Notes under the pieces: model-generated
The model's input: only the letters and a program-made list of their open reading frames with translations
Told to the model about the DNA's origin: nothing
The model's database searches: none
Shown: in pieces, positions 33,878 to 43,727 of the stretch
Layout of the letters: every line of letters begins with the position of its first letter
Position numbering within the stretch: position 1 is the stretch's first letter
Assembly: GCF_900115115.1 (NCBI RefSeq)
Contig: NZ_FOVI01000016.1
Coordinates: forward strand, 1-64,000
Origin: Paenimyroides ummariense
GTDB taxonomy: Bacteria > Bacteroidota > Bacteroidia > Flavobacteriales > Flavobacteriaceae
Reading direction: 5' to 3'
DNA: 64,000 bases
Position numbers and translations under genes: made by a program

Positions 33878-34450
33878 ATGCAATCAATAAAAAATGACAT
33901 TTTAAAAAAAATGAACACAATAGACAAAGTAGTTTTTTCTAAGTATCCCATTGATCATTACGGGGAAATATGGGAGAAGCTAACTATTATAAATTTTGAT
34001 AAGAAAACGGTTTTACCTAAAGATGTGTTATGCTTTCTTCAAAAAGGTACAATAAGAAAATCCTTTACAGAATGTATAGAAGATGATGGAATTTCCATTG
34101 ATTTCTATTTTGAAGGAGATATTTTTACGACAAAATATGAAGCAGACAATCCGTTTAATTATGAACCTATAAGTACTGGAATTTTGGGCTACGTTGAAAT
34201 GACAGTTGTAAAACAACTTTTTTTAGAATCCAAACTTTGTAGCACCACTCAAAGAGTTTTTTTGGAAGAAAGATTACGTGAAAAGACCATCCGTGAGATG
34301 CAGCTTTTGCGATCTACACCAAAAGAAATGTACTTACATCTTCTAAAGAGCAAACCTCACTTCATACAAAATGTTCCTCTAAAATATCTGGCCTCATACA
34401 TTGGAATTACACCGCAAGCATTAAGCAGGATCAGGAAACACATTAATTAA
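33878..34450 (+). CDS. Crp/Fnr-like regulator, divergent
   Basis: A 191-residue protein from MQSIKNDILKKM; the TTG at 33866 and the ATG at 33911 are alternatives. A degenerate cyclic-nucleotide-binding-like fold (about 40-125) includes LCFLQKGTIRKSFTE. The C-terminal HTH reads FIQNVPLKYLASYIGITPQALSRIRKHI, as in Bacteroidota Crp/Fnr regulators of unknown ligand. It lies 58 bases before the DinB-like gene and may share a transcript with it. Confidence 0.87.
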   Translation: MQSIKNDILKKMNTIDKVVFSKYPIDHYGEIWEKLTIINFDKKTVLPKDVLCFLQKGTIRKSFTECIEDDGISIDFYFEGDIFTTKYEADNPFNYEPISTGILGYVEMTVVKQLFLESKLCSTTQRVFLEERLREKTIREMQLLRSTPKEMYLHLLKSKPHFIQNVPLKYLASYIGITPQALSRIRKHIN

Positions 34451-34508
34451 CCTTGGTTAATTGCTTTGTTTTTCAAGATTAAGGTTCTTTGTGTAAAAAC
34501 TAAGACAA

Positions 34509-35024
34509 ATGCAAAAACAAGAATTAATTAAATGTTTCATCGGCAATCATCAAAAAGTAGTTCAATATATCAATGGTTTAACTGATGCCGAATTTACTTA
34601 TGCCAAAGAAGGAAAATGGACGGCAGGACAACAACTGGAACATATCTTGCTTACTGTAAGTGCATTTCCAAATATTTTAAGCTCCAAAGAACTCATTATT
34701 AAAAAATTTGGAATCATCGATCGTCCAATGTGGAACTATAAAACGGTATTAGATAAATATTTTAAAACAACTTTGAAAGCTCCAGAATCTTTTTTACCGC
34801 AAAGAGAGGTTACAGCTGATCTAAAAGTAGAAATCATTAATGAGATTAGTAATAATCTCAAAGAGATAAAAGAAGCCTTTTTAAAGTATTCTGAAAAGGA
34901 ATTAGACAGCCTTAGCTTACCTCATCCATTACTCGGTAAGCTCACTATCAGAGAAATGTTTTACCTAATGTCCTATCATCCTTTGCATCACCAAAATCAA
35001 ATCATGAAAGCACTTAGTTATTAA
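34509..35024 (+). CDS. DinB/YfiT-like metal-dependent thiol hydrolase family protein
   Basis: A 171-residue four-helix-bundle protein. GKWTAGQQLEHILLTVSAFPN holds the first metal His and YHPLHHQNQIMKAL the paired C-terminal His, both as in DinB_2 proteins. Family members bind a divalent metal and may act as thiol transferases (bacillithiol S-transferase relatives). The substrate is unknown. Confidence 0.88.
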   Translation: MQKQELIKCFIGNHQKVVQYINGLTDAEFTYAKEGKWTAGQQLEHILLTVSAFPNILSSKELIIKKFGIIDRPMWNYKTVLDKYFKTTLKAPESFLPQREVTADLKVEIINEISNNLKEIKEAFLKYSEKELDSLSLPHPLLGKLTIREMFYLMSYHPLHHQNQIMKALSY

Positions 35025-35373
35025 TAAAAATTAAAAGTCTTTTTTGAACTTGGTACATCTTGTAGAGTGTGTTAATATATTGAACAAAAATAAACAGTTT
35101 AATAAATCAATTTTTGTTAAACTGTTTAATTTACTTTGAACACATAGAGTTTTCTTTCGTCCGTCTTATTTTTACTGCTGAAATTTTAACAAGTTTAAGC
35201 CTTAAGTCAGAGTGTATTTCAAATTCGCTGTCTAATTGACTTTGAAAAACATAAATAAATCAGTGCCTGGCAACACAAAACAGAAAGATTAATACTAAGC
35301 TGGTATTATTAATATCAGCAGATTTTTTGTGTTCAAGAATTATAATTCCGTTATTAATGTTAATTTTTATTTA
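35025..35373. other. AT-rich spacer
   Basis: No gene is seen. A run AATAAACAGTTTAATAAATC is followed by AACTGTTTAATTTACT, an AAACAGTT/AACTGTTT pair near 35090-35130 that could be a weak terminator. Confidence 0.35.
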
Positions 35374-35892
35374 TCAATAATTTTTGAAATTATTAAAAAG
35401 ATTGATGATATGCTGAAAGTCTTTTTGTAACGTAAAAACACAGATCGTTGCATCAGATTCTGGAGAATAAATAATATCTGTTCCCCACCATCCACCATGA
35501 TAATAAACATGGAATCCCATATCTAAATGATTTTACCGTGATTTTTATTCAAATCGTAGCCGCCACTTCCCAATAAAATTTGTGTTTGTTTGGTTAACAG
35601 ACTTTTAATTGGCTGTTCAATAGAAATTTCGCCTTCTTCTACAGCCTTAATATTGCAGTAGAAACGTAGTGTTTGGTATTGCTTGCAATTAAAACCGGCT
35701 GCTGGTAATTTAGCGGTTCAGTTGTTTTGATATTTGAAATTCCTTTGCGTAACTCCAAGAAATATTTGGCTTGAGTGCCTCAACATGAATAATTAGTCCT
35801 ATAGTATCTCTGTTACTATCATAGATCGAGTCAATTTTATTCTTAAAGACCGTGTTTATTCTGGCAAATCCCATAATTGGGATGCACACCAC
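35374..35892 (-). pseudogene. decayed serine hydrolase (beta-lactamase family)
   Basis: The N-terminal part reads RINTVFKNKIDSIYDSN and GLIIHVEALKPNISWSYA. Next comes QQPVLIASNTKHYVSTAILR with S-N-T-K, the catalytic SxxK site. After a frame change VEEGEISIEQPIKSLLTKQ follows, as in family members. Finally DMGFHVYYHGGWWGTDIIYS resembles the C-terminal 'GH.G...G' box. Several stops and frameshifts plus a large deletion of the middle leave no working enzyme. Confidence 0.8.
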
Positions 35893-36097
35893 ATGCGATA
35901 ATAGTGTTTTTTCATACAGTTATGAAGAATAAGAGAATAAAACATTTTAATACCTGTCTTTCGTGTCAATGCTAATTGAATCTTTCTTTGTCTGCATCAA
36001 GTTCCCATCTGGTTATATAATATAGTTTTAAAATACAGTAAACTGTAATGAACTTTACATTATAGATTTGCTATGTAACGCTCACTGTCTTTAAAAA

Positions 36098-37423
36098 TTA
36101 TTTTTTAGTCATCTTAAAAACCATACCTCCCTGTTTAAAAATCATTTGGTTGCTTTCCGGTAGAAATTCAAGCTTTACACCAGCCTGCTCAAATTGGTAT
36201 TTGTGGGTATCGTAAGCTTCTAAAGGCAGTGCAGGCTGATCGGTTCCCTGCGCGTACAATACTCCTTTATCGTGAAATACCGAAATATCTATAGGCAGTT
36301 CTGGCGAGTTGTAGGTACCTGTGTACCTATCCAGGTCGGCTGTATTTACTTCTACTTCCTTAAAGACAGGAACTTCGAAATCTTCTTCATACATCATACT
36401 TAAAACTCCCAATAAAAACTGGTTCCTGCTGTAGCGCTCTCCGTTTAAAACAAGGGCTATCGATACTTTGTCTTTTTCATTGTATCCCAATGCAGAATGT
36501 GTGCCTTGTGTATCGCCCCCGTGTCCGTAAAACATCTGGGTACGCATAGGCATCTGCATAAGTCCCCTTCCAAAATACTCTTTATTTTCAATTATGGGTT
36601 TCATTTTTTCAACCGTTTCCTTTTTCAATATTTTGTAAGTAAACAGGCTGTTAATAAATGTTAGCATATCAGCTGTTGTTGCAGCAATGTCACCGGCACC
36701 TGTAGTATTTGGAAAATAAAAATCTTCTACTTCTGTCCATTTTTGATCAATTCCGTAGGTGTACGATTCATAAATGTTAATGTATTCTTTAGACATGCAT
36801 ATCGTATTCTTTAAGCCCAAGGGGCGGCATATTTTTTCAGCAATAAGTGCGGTATAATCTTTATTACTTACCTGTTCAGCAATTTTTGCAAGCAGGTAAT
36901 ACGCGGAATTGGAATACTCTTGTTTTTCTCCCGGTTTAAAAGAAAGTCCCTGCTTTTTAATCTCTTCATAAATTTCTTTTTCAGCAACCTTCTGGTTCAG
37001 CCATTCAGGGTTTTCTTCTTTCCATACATAGTCTCCCAATCCGCTGCTGTGATGAAGCATCTGATCGATGGTAATTTCTTTTGCTCCCGGCATATCAGGA
37101 AAAAATCTTTGCAATTTGTCTTCTAATGAAAGTGACCCTTTCTCAATCAGTTCAAAGATTAATACGGCCGTATAGGTCTTGGTAATAGAACCGATCTTGT
37201 ATTTTGTCTGTTTGTCAAATTTCTGCTCCGGTATATGGGCTTGTCCGAAGTTTCTGTCGTAAAGTTGCTTTCCGTCTTTATAAATTGTTAGGGAGCCTAT
37301 ACCTCTGTTATTGTTTTCAATCAGGGTTACAAAAGCATCCACTTTATCCAGATGAAAATCTTGGGCAGTACAGTTAAAAATAGCAGCAATAAAAAGCACA
37401 ATGTAAATAAGTGTTGATCTCAT
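36098..37423 (-). CDS. serine hydrolase of the beta-lactamase / class C family
   Basis: A 441-residue exported enzyme (signal peptide ending NCTAQ). TKYKIGSITKTYTAVLIFEL carries SxxK (SITK), YSNSAYYLLAKIAEQVS the YSN motif and FYGHGGDTQGTHSALG the HxG site, so the catalytic triplet is complete. Such proteins act as D-amino-acid peptidases, esterases or penicillin-binding-protein relatives. The C-terminal 100 residues (TADLDRYTGTYNSPELPIDISV) are the lipocalin-like DUF3471 type. It is divergent from the LytS/LytTR system next door, which could control it. Confidence 0.9.
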   Translation of the reverse strand: MRSTLIYIVLFIAAIFNCTAQDFHLDKVDAFVTLIENNNRGIGSLTIYKDGKQLYDRNFGQAHIPEQKFDKQTKYKIGSITKTYTAVLIFELIEKGSLSLEDKLQRFFPDMPGAKEITIDQMLHHSSGLGDYVWKEENPEWLNQKVAEKEIYEEIKKQGLSFKPGEKQEYSNSAYYLLAKIAEQVSNKDYTALIAEKICRPLGLKNTICMSKEYINIYESYTYGIDQKWTEVEDFYFPNTTGAGDIAATTADMLTFINSLFTYKILKKETVEKMKPIIENKEYFGRGLMQMPMRTQMFYGHGGDTQGTHSALGYNEKDKVSIALVLNGERYSRNQFLLGVLSMMYEEDFEVPVFKEVEVNTADLDRYTGTYNSPELPIDISVFHDKGVLYAQGTDQPALPLEAYDTHKYQFEQAGVKLEFLPESNQMIFKQGGMVFKMTKK

Positions 37424-37659
37424 AAATAAATAGTGTTAGGTTATACATATAGGAATGCTTCGGGTAATTAAGCATACTGCAAAGAAAACTACTAGCGTGT
37501 GTAGTGCTTTATGTTTTTTGACGTACGATCGTTTACAGGGGATATATATTTTTTTATTATGTATGGTTTACGTTTGTCCAAGATATTGACCCATTAGTGT
37601 AAAAAAATAACAGACAGGTTTAAGAATTTTTAATTTTGCTTCATGTAAGTATTATATAC

Positions 37660-38712
37660 ATGAAAGTTATAAGAAGGAATAATATGGTCAGGCTGGTACT
37701 CAACCTCATCTTTACAGGTTTAATTCTCTGGGCAGCATTAGCTAACAACAGCGGTAAAGAAATTGCTGTGGTTCATATCCTGGCTTACAACCTGCTTATT
37801 TTTATTCCCGGATGGATCAATATTTTCTATCTGCTTCCAAAACTTTTAAGAAATAAAAAACCTGTTCCTTACTTCTTTTACCTGCTTGTATCTTTTCTCG
37901 CTTTATGTGTGGTATTGGGACAATATCTCCAATGGCTCTTTACAAAATATCACACGAATGAATTAGATACATTTACACCTCTGGCAATAAGCTCTTCAGC
38001 TCCCAATTTCTTAAATAATGTACAATATTACTTTGACGCTTTTCCGGCTGTCGCTATTGTAATTACGGCGTTGATGATAGGTTACGTAGTACGGGAATTT
38101 CTTTTAAAATTGAAAACTGAAAAAGAAATAAAAAGCCGGCAGACAGTCGCAGAACTAAGTCTGCTTAAATCTCAGATAAGCCCCCACTTTCTGTTTAACA
38201 TGCTTAACAGCCTGTATGCTTTATCGTTGCGCAAGTCCGATGATACTCCGGGCGTAATATTGCAGCTGTCTGATATCTTGCGGTATTCCCTCTACGAAAC
38301 CCGTGAACGCGAAGTGGATGTCTTGGATGAAATTGCAATCATTGAAACCTATCTGGCCATACAAAAAATAAGGATTTCCGAAACGGCACATATTTTTTTT
38401 ACACATAAGGGTATCAGTGCTGCCGACAGGATTGCACCGATGTTATTGTTGCCTTTGATAGAAAATGCTTTTAAACACGGGGTTGATTCTACTGCTGGCG
38501 ATTCCTATATAGATGCAGCTGTATTTAAGCACGAGGACCGATTGGTTTTTACTTGTGAAAATAATTACAAAGAATCTAAAGAATCTATAGTAGGGGGTAT
38601 CGGTATTGAGAATATCCAAAAACGTTTGCAGTTAATTTATCCGTCCCGCTATAAGCTGGATATCAAGAGGTCAGCAGGAGTTTTTAGAATCACATTATCA
38701 ATTTTAATTTAG
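37660..38712 (+). CDS. LytS-family sensor histidine kinase
   Basis: About 350 residues from MKVIRRNN; a TTG at 37636 is less likely. Four membrane helices (about 8-135) precede the His_kinase domain (PF06580): VAELSLLKSQISPHFLFNMLNSLYALSL with the phosphorylated His in SPHF. The ATPase part has MLLLPLIENAFKHG and GIGIENIQKRLQLIYP. It overlaps no gene and ends 5 bases before the LytTR regulator, its partner. The ligand is unknown. Confidence 0.93.
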   Translation: MKVIRRNNMVRLVLNLIFTGLILWAALANNSGKEIAVVHILAYNLLIFIPGWINIFYLLPKLLRNKKPVPYFFYLLVSFLALCVVLGQYLQWLFTKYHTNELDTFTPLAISSSAPNFLNNVQYYFDAFPAVAIVITALMIGYVVREFLLKLKTEKEIKSRQTVAELSLLKSQISPHFLFNMLNSLYALSLRKSDDTPGVILQLSDILRYSLYETREREVDVLDEIAIIETYLAIQKIRISETAHIFFTHKGISAADRIAPMLLLPLIENAFKHGVDSTAGDSYIDAAVFKHEDRLVFTCENNYKESKESIVGGIGIENIQKRLQLIYPSRYKLDIKRSAGVFRITLSILI

Positions 38713-38717
38713 AAAAG

Positions 38718-39440
38718 ATGATTGGAAAAATAAGATGTCTGGTGGTAGACGATGAAAAGCTGGCTCAGGAAGTCATGATCCATCATATTTCAAAGTTCGA
38801 GGTGTTGGAACTGGCAGGTGTCTGCAACAATGTATTTGAACTTATAAGTTTTTTAAATAGGGATAAAGAGATAGAGCTTATTTTTCTCGACATCAAAATG
38901 CCCGAAATAAGCGGAACCGAATTTGTAAACCTGTTTCGCAATCCTCCGGCAATTATTTATACAACAGCTTTCAGCCAGTATGCACTTGATGCTTTCGATC
39001 ACAATGCGCTTGATTATCTTTTAAAACCCATATCGTTAGAACGTTTTACAAAGGCAGTACAGAAAGCACAGCTTTTTCTTACTCCTTTAAAAAATCCTGT
39101 TCCTGTTTTGAACGAAACCGCAAACGAAAGTTTTTATGTGAAAAGCGACAGGAAGCTGGTAAAGATAGATCCCGATGAAATACTCTACTTAGAAGGTATG
39201 CGCAACTATGTGTGTCTGTACTTGGAAACACAGAAAGTTATTGTTCATGGAACACTTACAGCAATAGAGGAACAGTTAAAATGTTATAAGCAGATCATCA
39301 GGGTACATAAGTCTTTCTTTGTAAACATAAATAAATTAAAATTTGTAGAGCAGCATGTAATAACGCTTACCAACTCAAAAAACATTCCCATAGGTTTGCA
39401 GTACCGCCCGCAGGTATACGAAAAACTAAAGGTGATCTAA
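38718..39440 (+). CDS. LytTR-type response regulator
   Basis: A 240-residue regulator. The receiver domain (1-115) has CLVVDDEKLAQEVM, the phosphoacceptor in IFLDIKMPEISGTEFV and IYTTAFSQYALDAFDHNALDYLLKPI. The LytTR DNA-binding domain (about 140-238) has FYVKSDRKLVKIDPDEILYLEGMRNYVCLYL, then IRVHKSFFVNINKLKFVE. It forms a two-component pair with the preceding kinase and is followed by a terminator. Flanking serine hydrolases are possible targets. Confidence 0.95.
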   Translation: MIGKIRCLVVDDEKLAQEVMIHHISKFEVLELAGVCNNVFELISFLNRDKEIELIFLDIKMPEISGTEFVNLFRNPPAIIYTTAFSQYALDAFDHNALDYLLKPISLERFTKAVQKAQLFLTPLKNPVPVLNETANESFYVKSDRKLVKIDPDEILYLEGMRNYVCLYLETQKVIVHGTLTAIEEQLKCYKQIIRVHKSFFVNINKLKFVEQHVITLTNSKNIPIGLQYRPQVYEKLKVI

Positions 39441-39639
39441 AAAATAAATACATTAAATTAATTCGTACTTCAACCTTTTATGAATATGAATTCGAGTACC
39501 TTGATTATCTTGCCCTATGATGTATTCAATATAACAATGTCTCGCTTTAACAAATTTTATTTAGAGTCTTCTTCACAGTAACAATAAAAGTAGAATTAAA
39601 TATGTATGTCACTTATTTCATATCATTGGTCAAAAAAAT

Positions 39640-39669
39640 AAATAAAGTGCTTTATTCTGCACTTTATTT
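39640..39669. terminator. terminator after the two-component operon
   Basis: A perfect 11-bp stem (AAATAAAGTGC with GCACTTTATTT) and an 8-base loop, 200 bases after the LytTR stop and 21 bases before the next start codon. Its nearness to that start means it could also act as an operator. Confidence 0.6.
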
Positions 39670-39690
39670 GCGTTACATAATTAGTTAAAA

Positions 39691-41037
39691 ATGAAAAACA
39701 TCTTCCTTATTTTTGCGCTAAGCATTTTTGGTTTAATGTCTGCGCAAAATACATACTATGTAAAATCTATAGACAGCCTTATGGGGTCATTTAAGCATAA
39801 TAATGCTTTTTCAGGAAGTGTCCTGATTCAAAAAGATGGTAAAACAGTATATAAAGGCGAGTTTAATAGATTTGGAGATTATTCTGATAAATACAGAGTA
39901 GGTTCCATTACAAAGATTTTTACAGCCATTATTACTTTTCAGCTTATAGAAGAAGGTAAATTAACGTTAGATACAACGCTTGATAAGTATTACCCTGATA
40001 TTAAAAATGCGGATGAAATTACAATAGGTCATTTGTTGAATCATACCAGCGGCATCTACAATTATTTGGAATGGGATGTTTATTACATTTCTAAGCAGAA
40101 AAGATTTTCAAAAAAAGAGATGCTAGATCTAATTTTTCAAGGCAAGCCCGATTTTAAACCCGGAAAAGATTGCATATACAGTAATTCAAATTACCTGCTG
40201 CTTGGTTACATTATTGAAGATATTACCGCAAAATCATACAAAGATAATTTAAATGAAAGGGTTGTAGATAAAATTGGCTTGCAGAATACCTACTGTGAAA
40301 CCAAAGAAGAAGAATACCCGAAAAGGAATATCTCTTACTTGTTTAATGGGGAAAAATGGATTAAAGAAACCGAAACACATCCAAGCTTTACATTTTCTGC
40401 AGGTGCGGTAGTTTCCACTACTGAAGATTTATCGAAATTAATGGATAATCTTTTTAAAGGGAAATTGGTTTCAGAAGCTTCATTAGCACAAATGGGAAAA
40501 ACCAATAATAAGGCAATTGGTTACGGTTTGTTCATGACGCCGTTTTATGATAAGATTGGTTATGGACATTCGGGAAATATCGATGAATTTCATTCATTTA
40601 CAGGTTATTTTCCAAATGAAAGGGTATCTGTTTCACTACTGTCAAACGGAGGTAATATACATCTCAATGACATTGCCGTGGGTATAGCTAGCAAGTATTT
40701 TAACAGGGTTTATAAGAATAAAGATTTTACAGTTTACAAAAGCGAAACTGCACCGCCTACAAAAATTTATAGCGGTGTATACAAAGCAAAATTGTTAGGA
40801 CTTATTAATATTGAAACATTTCAGATAAGCCAAGCTGCAAACAATTATCTTTTTTTAAGTATGTATGAAGATGGAAAGGATGCTCAAAAAGTTTTGTTGG
40901 AACGAAAAGGAGAAAATAAATTCTATGCACGGAAAAATAATGCACAGTTTGATTTTATAGTGGACAAAAAAGGTAATGTTACCGGTATGAAGCTTACACA
41001 AAATAAGCAATCTATAAGTTGTAAAAAGGTAATGTAA
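39691..41037 (+). CDS. serine hydrolase of the beta-lactamase family
   Basis: A 448-residue exported protein (signal peptide ending LMSAQ). KYRVGSITKIFTAIITFQLIEEG has SxxK, CIYSNSNYLLLGYIIEDI the YSN motif and IGYGHSGNIDEFHSFTGYFP the HxG region. It is about the same length as the enzyme at 36098 and shares its layout, including the C-terminal add-on domain. The two flank the LytS/LytTR genes on opposite sides. The substrate is unknown. Confidence 0.9.
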   Translation: MKNIFLIFALSIFGLMSAQNTYYVKSIDSLMGSFKHNNAFSGSVLIQKDGKTVYKGEFNRFGDYSDKYRVGSITKIFTAIITFQLIEEGKLTLDTTLDKYYPDIKNADEITIGHLLNHTSGIYNYLEWDVYYISKQKRFSKKEMLDLIFQGKPDFKPGKDCIYSNSNYLLLGYIIEDITAKSYKDNLNERVVDKIGLQNTYCETKEEEYPKRNISYLFNGEKWIKETETHPSFTFSAGAVVSTTEDLSKLMDNLFKGKLVSEASLAQMGKTNNKAIGYGLFMTPFYDKIGYGHSGNIDEFHSFTGYFPNERVSVSLLSNGGNIHLNDIAVGIASKYFNRVYKNKDFTVYKSETAPPTKIYSGVYKAKLLGLINIETFQISQAANNYLFLSMYEDGKDAQKVLLERKGENKFYARKNNAQFDFIVDKKGNVTGMKLTQNKQSISCKKVM

Positions 41038-41125
41038 CCTACGTAATAAAAATTATTCATTTTATTATATTTTGCTGTAGCATTAAAATTGTATTTTTAG
41101 CTGGTAAAATATATAAAACACTATT

Positions 41126-42058
41126 ATGCAACCTTCTATGAATATAAGCTTTTATCATCTTAAACCAAATCTGCCGATATATTTTTTTACAATCTTTTTA
41201 ATAGCAATTACCAACTGTTCCTATGCTCAAAATAGTTTAGTACGAGATACAATGTCGTTGACAATTAACGAGCAGAATACCGTATATGTAAAAGCAATCT
41301 TCAATGAAAAAGATTCGTTAAATCTAAATTTTGATACAGGTACAACAGAATTGGTACTGACTAATGATATACTCAAAAATAAACTGAATTCAGAAACAAA
41401 ACTGTACAATACTATTTACAATCTAAAAATTGGAAACAACGTTTATAAAACAAGGGTATATGATGCAGAACTATCAGGCCATGGTACAGACGGGAGGTTT
41501 GGTTGGGATTTGTTCAAAGGTAAAGTTGTAGAAATAAACTACAATGAAAATATATTTGTTGTGCATTCCCAAATTCCAGACTATGTATTAAGTGATAACC
41601 ATTACACAAAATTATATATTAATTATTTCAGCAGTATTTTCTCTGTAGAAAGCACTATTTCTCAAAATGGCGAACAAATAACCGATTGCTTCCTCTTTGA
41701 TACGGGATATCAGAGAACCGCCATGCTAGACAATGATCTTTTAAAGCAAGGAAATTTTCCGGTTGAAAAAATGGAAGAAATTAAAAAAGTAATGATGAAA
41801 GGCGCTCAGGGAAATGAAGTTCCGGTTATTACATCAAATCTGGAAATGTTAAAGATAGGGCGTTATGAACTAAAAGATGTTCCTGTTCAGCAAATAACCA
41901 CCAATAAACCTATGCGAGGGCACGATATCCATATCTTAGGAAATGAAATTTTAAAAAGATTCAATATTTTTCTTGATTTCCAAAATAATGTTGTTTACCT
42001 AAAACCAAATAAACTTTACAATATAGAATACATTGAAAGCAAGAGAGACAAAGCTTAA
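41126..42058 (+). CDS. exported retropepsin-like aspartyl protease, two active-site motifs
   Basis: A 310-residue protein with a signal peptide (ITNCSYAQ). LNLNFDTGTTELVLTND (near 67) and CFLFDTGYQRTAMLDNDLL (near 190) both hold D-T-G, the catalytic motif of clan AA proteases. Two lobes in one chain is the pepsin-like layout, whereas single-domain bacterial relatives dimerise. HDIHILGNEILKRFNIFLDFQNNVVYLKP is the usual C-terminal end of each lobe. A periplasmic role is likely, and the substrate is unknown. Confidence 0.85.
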   Translation: MQPSMNISFYHLKPNLPIYFFTIFLIAITNCSYAQNSLVRDTMSLTINEQNTVYVKAIFNEKDSLNLNFDTGTTELVLTNDILKNKLNSETKLYNTIYNLKIGNNVYKTRVYDAELSGHGTDGRFGWDLFKGKVVEINYNENIFVVHSQIPDYVLSDNHYTKLYINYFSSIFSVESTISQNGEQITDCFLFDTGYQRTAMLDNDLLKQGNFPVEKMEEIKKVMMKGAQGNEVPVITSNLEMLKIGRYELKDVPVQQITTNKPMRGHDIHILGNEILKRFNIFLDFQNNVVYLKPNKLYNIEYIESKRDKA

Positions 42059-42247
42059 TGGTAAGTTTTTAACAGCTTAGCAGATTTTTACAATAAAGTA
42101 AGCGGTTTTATACGTAAATTTATATTAATCGGACCCTGCTGTATTGTTAAAGCTTTAATTCATTTAAAGCTTACGTTGTAACGAGAGATAATGCTTAAGA
42201 ACATTTAATACAGCCACAAAACTTATATTTATTTTCTGTAGTGTTTT

Positions 42248-42880
42248 TTAGTATCGATCTTTATCAGAAAATTTAAAATCCTGTATTTTAGGTAGGGGTC
42301 TAATTAAAACTGCTTTTATTCGCTTTTCATTCTTAAATGTTTTTTCTGAATTTGTACTGTCAGTTTCAATTCTCACCCCTGTAATTAAATTAAATTTAGT
42401 TTCGGTAAATACGGTGTTTTCGTCAATATACCCTTTTGTAGCATTATTAGTTAACTTCTCTATATTAATTAATTCAAAATTTCCCTTCTCATATTTAAAT
42501 TCGTATGTAATATTTCCTCCTTTAATTTCACTCCACATCAGTAAAGATCCATTTTCAATTCTAAAATCCGGAATTTGGTATCCATTGTATTCTCCATGCT
42601 TGTCGGTAGGATATTGGGGTTCAATTATCTGTGTTGAGGAAACTGCTAAAGCCCATTTCCCGTTCGGTTGCGACAGAAATATTTGCAGTCTTAAAGGATA
42701 TGTGTTATCAATAGTGTCCATATGTACTGTAATCCTGTCCATTTTACCGTCCCTATTTAAGTCGCCTTTTTCCTCTTTAACAAGGTAATTAAATTGACCT
42801 TTGGAAAGAATGTTTTGAGCAAACACATTTGTTTGGGCTGACATAAATAAAAATGCTAAAAGTAAAAAAATGTTGTTCAT
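42248..42880 (-). CDS. hypothetical exported protein with EF-hand-like calcium loop
   Basis: A 210-residue protein from MNNIFLLLAFLFMSAQ (signal peptide); an ATG 12 codons upstream lacks a signal-like start. KGDLNRDGKMDRITVHMDT contains DLNRDGKMD, an EF-hand/FG-GAP-type calcium loop. The rest is beta-rich. I recognise this as an unnamed Bacteroidota exported family. A shortened leader-like repeat lies 65 bases upstream. Confidence 0.75.
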   Translation of the reverse strand: MNNIFLLLAFLFMSAQTNVFAQNILSKGQFNYLVKEEKGDLNRDGKMDRITVHMDTIDNTYPLRLQIFLSQPNGKWALAVSSTQIIEPQYPTDKHGEYNGYQIPDFRIENGSLLMWSEIKGGNITYEFKYEKGNFELINIEKLTNNATKGYIDENTVFTETKFNLITGVRIETDSTNSEKTFKNEKRIKAVLIRPLPKIQDFKFSDKDRY

Positions 42881-42944
42881 AGTACGTAAGGTAATCTGTT
42901 TGCATTCATTCTGCATTCCTAAATTTTTTGATTGAAAATAGTAG

Positions 42945-43010
42945 AAGGGCGGTTGCTGTATTTGTGTGGTGACTTTAACTGGTCAAATATAAATAAAGTT
43001 AGATAATACT
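42945..43010 (-). repeat. dispersed leader-like repeat, copy C (short)
   Basis: On the minus strand it reads AACTTTATTTATATTTGACC, AGTTAAAGTCACCACACAAA and GCAACCGCCCTTCTACT. These match the first half of copies A and B; the second half (CAGACTCACTGACC block) is missing. It ends 65 bases before the start at 42880. Confidence 0.75.
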
Positions 43011-43098
43011 TACTGTATAGATGGTTCATATACCTTTACACCCATTGTAGCCGAAAAGCTAAAAAAATATGCTATAATCGTTAAAAATGTACACCTGT

Positions 43099-43650
43099 TT
43101 ATCTGTACAGCCAGTTTTTAATTAGCTTTGTATAACTTGGCATCAGCAGGTAAACCATTATTGCAACAACTACGCCTGAAATAAAAAATGAATTGACAAA
43201 TCTGTTATCTGGAAAATTCAAGATTTTTAAAAAAGGTAGTATAATTAATGGGATGAGGATAGAAAGCGGATAAATTGCAGACCAGGTAACTACATATTGT
43301 TTCCAACGAACAGGATTACTTTTTCTGTCACTGTGGTCAGTGAAAAGAAAATCCAATCCCGATTTAACTTGGTATTGATCATCTTTAGAAAATAAGGGAC
43401 GTGCTTTTTCAATTAGGTATTCTCTGTCTTTTGATTTCATCCATATCGAAAGGTTTTCAATCGTGTCGAATCTTATAATTACCGTATAAACGTATGTTAA
43501 ATTAGGAATAGGACGAATTATTTGCCAGTCTATATTGCCAGCATAAGTTCTACAAATTGATCCAATTTCAATTAGCCACTCTTCGTACTGATTTTGTTTT
43601 CCGTCTTTAATTTGGTGATTAATTACTACAGTTGCACCTTGATCTTTCAT
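43099..43650 (-). CDS. antibiotic biosynthesis monooxygenase (ABM) domain protein with membrane tail
   Basis: A 183-residue protein. The N-terminal 100 residues are a ferredoxin-like ABM domain: ATVVINHQIKDGKQNQYEEWLIEIGSICRTYAGNIDWQIIRP. Two membrane helices follow (about 122-142 and 150-170). Such ABM-membrane fusions are common and of unknown activity, possibly heme or quinone related. It stands alone on the minus strand. Confidence 0.85.
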   Translation of the reverse strand: MKDQGATVVINHQIKDGKQNQYEEWLIEIGSICRTYAGNIDWQIIRPIPNLTYVYTVIIRFDTIENLSIWMKSKDREYLIEKARPLFSKDDQYQVKSGLDFLFTDHSDRKSNPVRWKQYVVTWSAIYPLSILIPLIILPFLKILNFPDNRFVNSFFISGVVVAIMVYLLMPSYTKLIKNWLYR

Positions 43651-43727
43651 AGATATAATTATTGTATATAGTTACCTTGTTTTAAACCCATAACACCTAA
43701 TAATAGAAGTGTTTTTTTATTACGTGT

